Assembly: GCA_028717605.1 (NCBI GenBank)
Contig: JAQUNM010000012.1
Location: 1-13,693, forward strand
Direction of reading: 5' to 3'
Origin: Minisyncoccota bacterium
GTDB taxonomy: Bacteria > Patescibacteriota > Minisyncoccia > Minisyncoccales > GWA2-38-27
Length of the DNA: 13,693 bases
Part shown: positions 6,808 to 13,693 of the stretch, one piece after another
Layout of the letters: the number at the start of each line of letters is the position of its first letter
How positions within the stretch are numbered: position 1 is the stretch's first letter
Position numbers and translations under genes: made by a program
Notes under the pieces: generated by a model
Told to the model about the DNA's origin: nothing
The model's input: the letters and a program-made list of their open reading frames with translations, nothing else
Database searches by the model: none

Positions 6808-7485
6808 ATGAGAAAAACTCAGATTAAACTAGAAAACGTCTATAAAACCTATCAAATGGCTGAAATTAAGATAGAGGTTTTAAAAGGAATTAATTTAGAG
6901 GTTTTTGAAAAAGATTTTTTAATTTTACTTGGTCCTAGTGGTTCTGGTAAATCAACTCTTTTGCACATAATGAGTTGTCTTGATTTAGCTAGTAAAGGAA
7001 ATATTTTTTTAAACAATAAAAATGTAATTAATATTTCCGAAGACGCTTTGGCTGAAATAAGAGGAAAGAAAATCGGCTTTATCTTCCAAAATTTTAATTT
7101 AATTTCTCATTTGACTGCTTTAGAAAATGTGGCTTTGCCAGCTATTTTTCAATCAACCAATAAAGAGCAAAGAGAAAAAAAAGCTAGATTATTATTACAA
7201 GAAGTTGGTTTAGAGCATAGATTAAATCATAAACCAGCTAAACTTTCCGGAGGGGAGAAACAAAGAGTAGCCATTGCCAGGTCCTTGATTAATGATCCAG
7301 AAATTATTGTTGCTGATGAACCAACTGGTGATGTTGATTCTAAAACAGGACAAATGATAATGGAAATATTTAAAAAGCTTAACCAAAGCGGAAAAACAAT
7401 TATTGTTGTTACTCATGATTTAGATTTAATTAATTATGGGAATAGAGTGATTAAAATAAAAGACGGAATATTAGAAAATGTTTAA
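6808..7485 (+). CDS. ABC transporter ATPase, MacB/LolD type
   Basis: This 225-residue nucleotide-binding subunit has Walker A GPSGSGKST (42-50), Q-loop Q94 in FIFQNFNLI, signature LSGGEKQ (146-152), Walker B IIVADEP (166-172), a D-loop-like GDVD, and the H-loop VTHD (201-204). FQNFNLI and the LSGGEKQRVAIARSL spacing are typical of the MacB/LolD/FtsE group, which powers mechanotransmission or extrusion rather than classical transmembrane transport. It begins three bases after the membrane-fusion gene and overlaps the permease gene by eight bases, so the three form one complex. No Shine-Dalgarno sequence is seen; translation is probably coupled. Confidence 0.95.
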   Translation: MRKTQIKLENVYKTYQMAEIKIEVLKGINLEVFEKDFLILLGPSGSGKSTLLHIMSCLDLASKGNIFLNNKNVINISEDALAEIRGKKIGFIFQNFNLISHLTALENVALPAIFQSTNKEQREKKARLLLQEVGLEHRLNHKPAKLSGGEKQRVAIARSLINDPEIIVADEPTGDVDSKTGQMIMEIFKKLNQSGKTIIVVTHDLDLINYGNRVIKIKDGILENV

Positions 7486-8695
7486 AGAATATTTTATTTT
7501 AGCTATTAGAAACATCCGAACAAGGCCCCTAAGAAGTTGGCTAACTATTTTAGGTATTATTATCGGTGTTTTTTTAGTTGTTTCTTTAATTTCTTTGAGT
7601 CAAGGGATGATGTCTTCTGTTTCTCAAGAATTACAAACAATGGGGGGAGATATTTTAATGATTTTTCCTGGTGAGGCTTCTATGCAAGGAATGATGAGTA
7701 CTATGTTTGGAGGAATAAGCATAAGTGATCAACAATTAAATGTTATAAGAAGAACAAGAGGAGTTGAAAGGGTTGTTTCAATGGCTTGGGGGAATGGTTT
7801 TGTTCAAAGTCAAGACAAGGGTAAAAATATTTTCTTATGGGGTATGCCCCTAAGAGAAGGTTTGCCTTTGGTTCAAGAGAACCTAGGTTGGGAGACTGTT
7901 GATGGAAGATTTCCTATCCAGGGGAAAAGAGAAATAGTTTTGGGCAATATAGTTAACAAAGACTTATTACCAGGAGTACAAGTTGGCGACAGTATTAGAA
8001 TAGAGGGTCAGCGTTTTACTGTTTCTGGTATTTTAAGATCAATGGGCAATCGACAAGATGATTCAGCTATTATGATGGATTTAGTTGATTTTCAAACAGC
8101 TACTGGAGTTAGAGATATTGTTATTGCTATGGCTCAAGTTTCTCCTGGTTTTGAGGTAAACCAGGTGGCTGAAAACGTTCGTTTAGCTTTAGAAAATGAA
8201 GGGAAAAAACAAAGAGGACAAGAAAGTTCTCCTTTTGGAGTTATTAGTAGTGATACAGCAGTGGAAATGACTGGTAATATAATTTTAATTTTACAATTAG
8301 CTATTTTTGGTTTTGCCAGTATTGCCGTAATAGTAGGGGCTATTGGGGTAATGAATACTATGTTTACTTCAGTTAAAGAAAGAACAAGAGAAATTGGTCT
8401 TTTAAAGGCAGTAGGGGCGAAAAGAAAACATATTAGCACTTTATTTTTAATAGAATCAGGTTTAATTGGTTTAATTGGTGGTTTTATTGGTGTTGTTGGG
8501 GGGATAATGGTAGCTAAAATAGGAGAGTTTTTTCTAGCTGATATTGGTTCTATGTTTTATATTAAAGCTCATTTATCTTTCTCTCTAATTTTCTTTTCTT
8601 TATTGTTCTCTTTTTTACTAGGTTGTTTGTCTGGTTTTTTACCAGCTCGACAAGCAGCTAAATTAAATCCAGTTGACGCTCTTTTGTACGAGTAA
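7478..8695 (+). CDS. ABC transporter permease, MacB/FtsX type
   Basis: This 405-residue permease has the MacB topology: one membrane segment at about 21-41, an extracytoplasmic MacB_PCD-type domain at about 45-265, and three segments at about 268-294, 322-348 and 366-386. Conserved FtsX-domain pieces are present: SVKERTREIGLLKAVGAKR (298-316) and the terminal LPARQAAKLNPVDALLYE. The extracytoplasmic domain has a Met/Gly-rich stretch (MQGMMSTMFGGISI, 69-82). It ends the seven-gene operon; 38 bases separate it from secD, which has its own promoter. The substrate is unknown: candidates include peptides, lipoproteins or siderophore-like molecules. Confidence 0.93.
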   Translation: MFKEYFILAIRNIRTRPLRSWLTILGIIIGVFLVVSLISLSQGMMSSVSQELQTMGGDILMIFPGEASMQGMMSTMFGGISISDQQLNVIRRTRGVERVVSMAWGNGFVQSQDKGKNIFLWGMPLREGLPLVQENLGWETVDGRFPIQGKREIVLGNIVNKDLLPGVQVGDSIRIEGQRFTVSGILRSMGNRQDDSAIMMDLVDFQTATGVRDIVIAMAQVSPGFEVNQVAENVRLALENEGKKQRGQESSPFGVISSDTAVEMTGNIILILQLAIFGFASIAVIVGAIGVMNTMFTSVKERTREIGLLKAVGAKRKHISTLFLIESGLIGLIGGFIGVVGGIMVAKIGEFFLADIGSMFYIKAHLSFSLIFFSLLFSFLLGCLSGFLPARQAAKLNPVDALLYE

Positions 8696-8698
8696 AAC

Positions 8699-8734
8699 TT
8701 GTCAATCTCTTTTTTTTATGTTATATTATTTTAA
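8699..8734 (+). promoter_or_regulatory. Strong putative secDF promoter, leaderless type
   Basis: A near-consensus -35 TTGTCA (8699-8704) is followed after exactly 17 bases by an extended -10, TGT then TATATT (8722-8727). The expected transcript start, seven bases past the -10, is 8734, the A of the secD ATG. This is the clearest promoter in the window. It implies a leaderless secD message, in line with the lack of any Shine-Dalgarno sequence. Confidence 0.68.
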
Positions 8735-10107
8735 TGGAAAAAAAGAAACTGCTTTTAATTTTAGTAATATTTTTAATTACTTTTAATATTGCTTATCCCA
8801 ATATTTTAAACAAGGGAATTGATTTTATTAATCAAAAGTTGAATACTAGTTTTCCTTTTTTGAAAGATATTAACTTTAAATTAGGTCTTGACTTACAAGG
8901 AGGTGTTCATTTGGTTTATCAAGCTGATTTAAAAGATATTGCTTTAGAAGACCAAGCTAATGCCATGCAGGGCTTAAGAGATATTATAGCTCGAAGAGTT
9001 GATCTTTTTGGTATTCAAGAACCAGTTGTTCAAACCCAAGAATTAGATAATAGACACAGGTTAATAGTAGAATTAGCTGGCATAAAGGAACCAGCTGAAG
9101 CTATTAAAATGATCGGGGAAACACCTTTTTTAGAATTTAAAAAACAAAGACCAGAACAAGAAACAGAACTTATTATTGAAAAAATAAAAGAGCTTCAAGA
9201 AGCAGAAAATATTCAAGAAGTAGAAAATTGGGAGTTAGGTTTCGAAGACCCTTATTTTATTTCTACTACTTTAACAGGTCAGTATTTAAAAGAAGCAAGA
9301 ATTAATTTTGATCAAACAACTGGCCGGCCCAATATTGCTCTTACCTTTGATCAAGAAGGGGCTAATCTTTTTGAAAAAATTACAGAAGAAAATATAGGAA
9401 AACCAATTGCTATTTATATTGATCGTGAAATGATTTCTTCTCCTATTGTTCAAGAAAAAATTTCTGGTGGTCAGGCTCAAATTACAGGAGATTTTTCTAT
9501 TCAAGAAGCTCGGGAATTAGCTAGAAATTTAAATGCTGGGGCCCTTCCTGTACCAATAGAATTAATTTCTCAAAGTTCAGTTGGGCCTACTTTAGGAGCT
9601 ATTTCTTTACAAAAAAGTTTACAAGCAGGAATTTTAGGATTTTTAGCTATAGTTATTTTCATGATTTTATTTTACCGTTTATCAGGATTTTTAGCTTCTT
9701 TAGCCATGGTTTTTTATTTAGCTTTGTTTTTAACTTTAATAAAATTAATACCAATTACTTTAACCTTAGCTGGTATAGGTGGAATTATTCTTTCCATTGG
9801 TATGGCTGTAGACGCTAATATTTTAATATTTTCTAGAATAAAAGAGGAGTTAAAAGAAAGAGATTTATCTTATAGTCTAGAACAGGGGTTTAGGAGAAGT
9901 TGGCCCTCTATTAGAGATGGTAATTTAACTACTTTGGTAGTAGCTATAATTCTGTTTTGGTTTGGAACTAGCTTTATTCAAGGATTTGCCTTAACTCTTA
10001 GTATTGGTATTTTAATTAGTATGATTTCTGCCATGTTTGTAACTAAAGCTTTGTTAAAGAGTTTAGTTAAAACTAGATTAAGTAAAATTAAATGGATTTG
10101 GGTATGA
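8734..10107 (+). CDS. secD: Protein translocase subunit SecD
   Basis: SecD, with SecF, uses the ion gradient to pull translocating proteins out of SecYEG on the outer face. This 457-residue copy has six membrane segments (about 5-22, 296-314, 318-337, 342-366, 398-412 and 415-438) and a large extracytoplasmic head. Family motifs are LGLDLQGGVHLVYQ (50-63), DIIARRVDLFGIQEP (83-97), NAGALPVPIE and AVDANILIF (358-366). D360 matches the conserved membrane Asp of the SecD family. It is shorter than E. coli SecD (615), mainly in the head domain, which is common outside Proteobacteria. The SecF start overlaps its end. Confidence 0.96.
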   Translation: MEKKKLLLILVIFLITFNIAYPNILNKGIDFINQKLNTSFPFLKDINFKLGLDLQGGVHLVYQADLKDIALEDQANAMQGLRDIIARRVDLFGIQEPVVQTQELDNRHRLIVELAGIKEPAEAIKMIGETPFLEFKKQRPEQETELIIEKIKELQEAENIQEVENWELGFEDPYFISTTLTGQYLKEARINFDQTTGRPNIALTFDQEGANLFEKITEENIGKPIAIYIDREMISSPIVQEKISGGQAQITGDFSIQEARELARNLNAGALPVPIELISQSSVGPTLGAISLQKSLQAGILGFLAIVIFMILFYRLSGFLASLAMVFYLALFLTLIKLIPITLTLAGIGGIILSIGMAVDANILIFSRIKEELKERDLSYSLEQGFRRSWPSIRDGNLTTLVVAIILFWFGTSFIQGFALTLSIGILISMISAMFVTKALLKSLVKTRLSKIKWIWV

Positions 10108-10976
10108 TAAAATTTACAAAATATTATTTAGTTTTTTTATTAATTTCAATCATTTTAATTATTGGTTCTTTTTTCTGTATATATAATTATGGCTTGAAAT
10201 TAGGAATTGATTTTACCGGAGGTAGTATTATAGAGTTAGAGTATGAAAATCAAATTCCTTTGCACTCTGAAATCAAAGAAGTTTTAGGTAATTTAGAACA
10301 AGTAAGTATTCAGTCTATTGGAGAAAAAGGAATTCTTTTAAGGACAATAGCTATTTCCGAAAACACTCATCAAGAAATTTTAAATAATTTAAGAGAAATG
10401 GATTATGTTTTTTTAGAACAAAGATTTGAATCAATTGGTCCTATTATTGGTCAAGAACTAAGAGAAAAAACAATTAGGGTTGTTTTTTGGGCTTTGCTTT
10501 TAATGATTTTATACATTAGTTTTGCTTTTAGAAAAGTTAGAAAACCTTTAAATTCTTGGCAATATGGTTTAATAAGTGTTTTTGCTTTATTCCACGATAT
10601 TATTATTCCTTTGGGGATTTTGGCTTATTTAAGAATAGAAATGTCTATTCCTATAATTACGGCTTTATTGGCAGTAGTTGGTTATTCTATTAACAATACA
10701 GTTGTTGTTTTTGACAGAATTAGAGAAAACTTGGTTAATCCAGAGTTTGGTTTTAACGAAATAATTGATAGAAGTTTGAATCAAACTCTATCTAGGCAAA
10801 TTAATACTTCTTTGACTACTTTATTTGTAGTAGCTGGTATTTTCTTTTTTGGTGGAGAAACCTTAAAATATTTTGCTCTAGCTTTAATGATTGGAATCAT
10901 AGCTGGAACTTATTCCTCTATTTTTTTGGTGTCTTCTTTATTAACCCAAAATATTGACAATAAATTAAAAAAATGA
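10092..10976 (+). CDS. secF: Protein translocase subunit SecF, conserved Asp replaced by Asn
   Basis: This is the partner of SecD, 294 residues with six membrane segments and the motifs LKLGIDFTGGSIIELE (35-50), FESIGPIIGQELREK (112-126), SINNTVVVFDRIRENL (199-214) and SLNQTLSRQINTSLTTL (228-244). In E. coli SecF, D213 and R247 belong to the ion pathway. The matching residues here are N202 (codon AAT, 10695-10697) and R235, so the Arg is kept but the Asp is not. The start at 10092 overlaps secD by 16 bases. An ATG at 10104 would give the 4-base ATGA overlap seen at other junctions in this window and a protein four residues shorter; it is equally plausible. Confidence 0.95.
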   Translation: MDLGMIKFTKYYLVFLLISIILIIGSFFCIYNYGLKLGIDFTGGSIIELEYENQIPLHSEIKEVLGNLEQVSIQSIGEKGILLRTIAISENTHQEILNNLREMDYVFLEQRFESIGPIIGQELREKTIRVVFWALLLMILYISFAFRKVRKPLNSWQYGLISVFALFHDIIIPLGILAYLRIEMSIPIITALLAVVGYSINNTVVVFDRIRENLVNPEFGFNEIIDRSLNQTLSRQINTSLTTLFVVAGIFFFGGETLKYFALALMIGIIAGTYSSIFLVSSLLTQNIDNKLKK

Positions 10977-10989
10977 TTAAATAAATTAG
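10954..10989 (+). promoter_or_regulatory. Putative promoter of the sigma4/HARE gene inside secF
   Basis: A perfect TTGACA (10954-10959) lies in the last codons of secF. After 17 bases comes an extended -10: TGA (the secF stop itself) then TTAAAT (10977-10982). Transcription would begin near 10989, six bases before the ATG at 10995, giving an almost leaderless message. This suggests that the regulator-like gene and the following translocation genes can be expressed apart from secDF. Sequence reading only. Confidence 0.55.
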
Positions 10990-10994
10990 TTGTT

Positions 10995-11969
10995 ATGGAA
11001 TATAATTATATTAAAATTTGCTCTTCTTTATTAAATAAACTACCTAAAAGAACAAAAGAAATTATTAGTAGAAGATTTGGTTTTATTGGTAAAAAAGAAT
11101 CTTTAGCTTTAATTGGTCAAAGCTTTGGTATTACCAGAGAAAGAGTTCGTCAAATTGAAAAAGACGGACTTTCTAGTATTGATATTAAAAAAGAAAAACC
11201 AGTTTTTGATTATTTTTTAAAAACCTTGAATTCTTTAGGTGGGGTTAAAAAAGAACAAGAATTCCTTTCTCTTTTGAGTGATAAAAAAAATCATGTATTT
11301 TTTCTTTTGTCTTTAAGTCCAGATATTAGGAGAAAGCCAGAAGATAAAGATTTTTATGCTTTTTATTATAATAAAAAGCAAGATTTAAATAATATTAAAA
11401 AAAATATCAATAAAGCTTTATCTTTTTTAGAGAAAAAAAATAAACCAGTAGAAATAAAAGAAATCAATAAAATAATTTCAGAAACTCAATTAGAACTTTG
11501 TAAAAAAATAAAAAAAGACCCAGAAGGAAGAATTGGTTTAGGAAAATGGTTAGAAATTAATCCAAGAGGAGTAAAAGATAAGGCTTTTTTAATTTTTAAA
11601 AAAATTGGTCAGCCTCTTCATTTTGCTCAAGTAGCTTCTTTAATAGAGAATTCTCCTTTTGCTAATTCACAAGATAAGGTTTATGTTAGTACTGTTCATA
11701 ATGAATTGATAAAAGACTCAAGATTTGTTTTAGTCGGCCGAGGTATTTATGCTTTAAAAGAATGGGGGTATGAACCAGGTATAGTTAGAGATCTTATTAC
11801 TGATCTTTTAAGAGAAAAGGGGCCTTTACCTAAAAATATTATTTTAAAAACTGTTTTGAAAAAACGTTTGGTTCAAGAAAACACTGTTTATTTAAATTTA
11901 CAAAATAAAAAAAGATTTCTGAGAGATGAAAAAGGAAGGTACTTTGTTAGAGAAATAGAGCAAGCTTAA
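10995..11969 (+). CDS. Sigma-region-4 and HARE-HTH domain protein of unknown function
   Basis: This 324-residue protein has two recognisable ends. Residues 12-63 match sigma-70 region 4 (LPKRTKEIISRRFGF and the helix-turn-helix ALIGQSFGITRERVRQIEK), the part that reads -35 elements. Residues about 193-258 match the HARE-HTH winged helix known from the RNA polymerase delta subunit and ASXL proteins (FKKIGQPLHFAQVASLIE, then VHNELIKDSRFVLVGRGIYAL). A further winged-helix-like segment follows at 259-318. There is no region 2 or 3, so it cannot be a complete sigma factor. A Lys-rich helical linker (64-190) joins the ends. It could be an RNA-polymerase-associated regulator; this is inference. An 18-base gap and its own promoter separate it from secF. 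Confidence 0.8.
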   Translation: MEYNYIKICSSLLNKLPKRTKEIISRRFGFIGKKESLALIGQSFGITRERVRQIEKDGLSSIDIKKEKPVFDYFLKTLNSLGGVKKEQEFLSLLSDKKNHVFFLLSLSPDIRRKPEDKDFYAFYYNKKQDLNNIKKNINKALSFLEKKNKPVEIKEINKIISETQLELCKKIKKDPEGRIGLGKWLEINPRGVKDKAFLIFKKIGQPLHFAQVASLIENSPFANSQDKVYVSTVHNELIKDSRFVLVGRGIYALKEWGYEPGIVRDLITDLLREKGPLPKNIILKTVLKKRLVQENTVYLNLQNKKRFLRDEKGRYFVREIEQA

Positions 11970-11975
11970 ACTTTA

Positions 11976-13295
11976 ATGTTTGAAATTGATCCAGAACAAA
12001 TTAAGTTCTATTTAGAAAGCTTTTTAAATATTTTTAAAACCTGGTTTTGGGTTTTGCTTCCATTTTTATTATGGAAGCCTTTTTCTTTTATGTATTTGTG
12101 GTGGAGAAACGAGGTTTTTGATTCTAAAATAAAAAAGGTTTTACTAGAAATAAGAATACCCAAAGAAGTCTTAAAACCAATGAGAGCTATGGAAACGGTA
12201 ATAGCTGGTATTTATCAAGTTTTGTATGATCCGCCTGATAAATGGGAAAAATGGGTAGAGGGGAAATTTCAAGTATCAGCTTCCTTAGAAATGGTTTCCA
12301 TAGATGGTATTCCTCATTTTTTTATTCGCATTCCAAAAGCAATTAAAGATTCTATTGAAGCAGTTATTTATGCTCAATACCCAGAAGCAGAAATAACTGA
12401 ATCACCAGATTATACTAAATTTATACCAGCAGACATACCTAATAAAGAATGGACTCTTTGGGGAGATAATTATACTCTTTTAAAAAGAGATGCTTATCCT
12501 ATTAAAACTTATAAAGACTTTGAAACAGAACACGAAGTTTTAGAAGAAAAGAAAATTGATCCTTTATCTGCTCTTTTAGAAGGATTTAATCAAATTCACG
12601 AAGGAGAACAAATATGGATTCAAATAATAATAGCACCACTGGAAGGAGGTAATTATTGGAAAGAAAAAGGACAAAAACTAAAAGATGAATTAGCCAGAAG
12701 GCCTAAAAAAGCAGAGGTTAGAAACAAAGCCATGTTGATAGAAGCAGCTGATCTTTTAATTTCTGGTACACCTCCCACTGGTCCAATTAAAGAAGAAGTA
12801 GAAGAGGAGGGGATTATTCCTCCTGAAATGAAATTAACTCCAGGAGAAAGACAGATTCTTTCAGCGGTTGAAAATAAAATTTCTAAAATTGGCTTGAGAA
12901 CCAATATCAGATTTCTTTATCTGGGCAAAAGAAAATCTTTTTTCAAAGCTAGATTAAGATTGGTTTTTGGTTTTTTTGGATCATTTACCAGTGTTGATCT
13001 AAATGCTTTAAAGCCAATGGGTCAGCCAACTATTACTAAAATTAAAGGTAGTTTTATTCCTTTTGTTAATTATCTAAAACCTCGAAGATTATATATAAGA
13101 CAAAGAAAACTTTTTAGGAATTATACTAAAAGAGTTACCCCTTTTTATCCTCATCCTGGTGGTACTTATATCTTAAGTATTGAAGAATTAGCAACTTTAT
13201 TTCATTTTCCAGGAAAAGATGTTACCCCAGCTCCTTTTATTGAAAGAGTAGAAAGTAAAAAGAAAAGGCCTCCTTTAAATCTACCCACTAAATAG
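11976..13295 (+). CDS. Unknown membrane-anchored protein paired with a translocation ATPase
   Basis: This 439-residue protein has one hydrophobic, Trp/Phe-rich segment near the N-terminus (about 20-44) and a soluble body rich in Lys, Glu and Pro. It matches no family that I can name with certainty; it recalls an uncharacterised domain (possibly DUF8128) found next to VirB4/TraD-like ATPases in CPR genomes. Notable pieces are YAQYPEAEITESPDYTKFIP (133-152), IWIQIIIAPLEGGNYWKEK (214-232), an acidic-Pro linker near 270-290, and a basic aromatic segment (LYIRQRKLFRNYTKRV). It begins six bases after the sigma4/HARE gene and ends two bases before the ATPase start, so it is very likely translated with the ATPase and may anchor or dock it at the membrane. 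Confidence 0.7.
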   Translation: MFEIDPEQIKFYLESFLNIFKTWFWVLLPFLLWKPFSFMYLWWRNEVFDSKIKKVLLEIRIPKEVLKPMRAMETVIAGIYQVLYDPPDKWEKWVEGKFQVSASLEMVSIDGIPHFFIRIPKAIKDSIEAVIYAQYPEAEITESPDYTKFIPADIPNKEWTLWGDNYTLLKRDAYPIKTYKDFETEHEVLEEKKIDPLSALLEGFNQIHEGEQIWIQIIIAPLEGGNYWKEKGQKLKDELARRPKKAEVRNKAMLIEAADLLISGTPPTGPIKEEVEEEGIIPPEMKLTPGERQILSAVENKISKIGLRTNIRFLYLGKRKSFFKARLRLVFGFFGSFTSVDLNALKPMGQPTITKIKGSFIPFVNYLKPRRLYIRQRKLFRNYTKRVTPFYPHPGGTYILSIEELATLFHFPGKDVTPAPFIERVESKKKRPPLNLPTK

Positions 13296-13297
13296 TT

Positions 13298-13693
13298 ATG
13301 GAAATAAATTTTTTTGCAGAAACTAATTTTAGGAATAATAATAAAAAATTTGGTATTAAAACTGATGATAGAAGACGTCACGTTTATATTATTGGAAAAA
13401 CAGGAATGGGTAAAACTAATTTGTTACAAAACATGGCTATTCAAGATATTGAACAGGGCCATGGTATTGCTTTTATTGATCCTCATGGAGAAGCAGCTGA
13501 AGGACTTTTAGATTTTATTCCGTCTTCTAAAATTAATGACGTAATTTACTTTAATCCAGCTGACATGGATTTTCCAATTGCCTTTAATGTGATGGAACAA
13601 GTAGATATAGGTCATCGTCACTTAGTGGCTGGAGGATTAATGGGTGTTTTTAAAAAAATTTGGCCTGATGTTTGGTCAGCTAGAATGGAATAT
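13298..13693 (+). CDS. VirB4/TraD/TraG-like translocation ATPase, N-terminal part (cut by window end)
   Basis: An open frame starts at ATG 13298 and reaches the window end without a stop, giving the first 132 residues. Residues 28-40 read HVYIIGKTGMGKT, a Walker A P-loop (GKTGMGKT, 33-40), preceded by a short basic stretch DDRRR. GHGIAFIDPHGEAAEGLLDFIP (54-75) and VIYFNPADMDFPIAFNVM follow, the typical start of the type IV secretion/conjugative DNA-transfer ATPase group (VirB4, TraD/TraG, HerA-FtsK clan). These hexameric motors move DNA or protein across a membrane. No membrane segment precedes the P-loop, so the upstream membrane protein may provide the anchor. The substrate and full domain plan lie outside the window. 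Confidence 0.85.
   Translation, partial: MEINFFAETNFRNNNKKFGIKTDDRRRHVYIIGKTGMGKTNLLQNMAIQDIEQGHGIAFIDPHGEAAEGLLDFIPSSKINDVIYFNPADMDFPIAFNVMEQVDIGHRHLVAGGLMGVFKKIWPDVWSARMEY

Noticed and set aside
8134..8439. A 101-codon minus-strand frame inside the permease gene.
   Set aside because: Antisense to a well-conserved membrane domain, no recognisable product; a shadow, as are the shorter minus-strand frames within secA, secD and other genes.
8673..8717. A TTGAC/GTCAA inverted repeat with inner TTTT/AAAA followed by a run of eight T, like an intrinsic terminator after the MacB permease gene.
   Set aside because: The stem is short, AT-rich and interrupted, and overlaps the secD -35 box. Too weak to call without a folding calculation.
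10974..10997. The secF TGA stop is in frame with the next gene (18 bases between), so reading TGA as Gly would fuse SecF to the sigma4/HARE protein.
   Set aside because: Other genes here end at TGA with normal C-termini, SecF ends at a usual length, and the downstream ATG has its own promoter. The standard code fits.
13314..13511. A 65-codon open frame starting ATGCAG... in another frame (product would be hydrophobic).
   Set aside because: It lies inside the start of the P-loop ATPase, whose frame has clear Walker A and DPHGE motifs; a shadow.

Overview
This is a gene-dense, AT-rich bacterial segment (GC near 30% by eye). It has no rRNA, tRNA, CRISPR array or insertion sequence, and no gene-free stretch longer than about 40 bases. 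Several traits point to a Patescibacteria/CPR organism, most likely of the Parcubacteria type. These are a short HPF overlapping secA, a SecA with a CPR-style insertion in its first nucleotide-binding domain and a reduced helical wing, a sigma-region-4/HARE-HTH protein, and an unknown membrane protein next to a VirB4/TraD-like ATPase. This placement is inference; no phylogenetic marker was tested. TGA acts as an ordinary stop (hpf, secD, secF and the phosphodiesterase gene), so the standard bacterial code applies rather than the Gracilibacteria code.

Layout. (1) 43-2807: hpf and secA, overlapping by ATGA, behind a promoter that would place the transcript start on the hpf start codon. (2) 2804-3424, minus strand: an HNH endonuclease-like gene, convergent with secA (the stop codons share a TTAA) and divergent from the next operon. 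(3) 3463-8695: a seven-gene operon with almost no spacing. It holds three different Nudix hydrolases (NUDT15-like, MTH1-like and one with a degenerate box), a YfcE/MJ0936-type phosphodiesterase, a membrane-fusion protein with a very long helical insertion, and a MacB/LolD-type ATPase and permease. (4) 8734-10976: secD and secF with their own strong promoter. (5) 10995-13693: a sigma4/HARE-HTH regulator-like gene with a consensus -35 inside the end of secF, an unknown membrane protein, and the start of a type-IV-secretion-like ATPase that runs off the window.

How the genes fit together. SecA, SecD and SecF are parts of the general secretion machine, here split into two transcription units. The Nudix genes would clean damaged or unwanted nucleotides from the pool, which would suit an organism that scavenges nucleotides. 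The MacA/MacB-like trio would export a substrate or act on envelope stress. The last two genes resemble part of a DNA- or protein-translocation module.

The observations most worth a second look are: an Asn where SecF normally has the Asp of the proton pathway; a bacterial protein that aligns without gaps to human MTH1; recurrent leaderless-type promoters with no Shine-Dalgarno sequences; the remodelled SecA; and the sigma4/HARE-HTH protein beside the translocation-ATPase pair, the best candidate here for an undescribed system.
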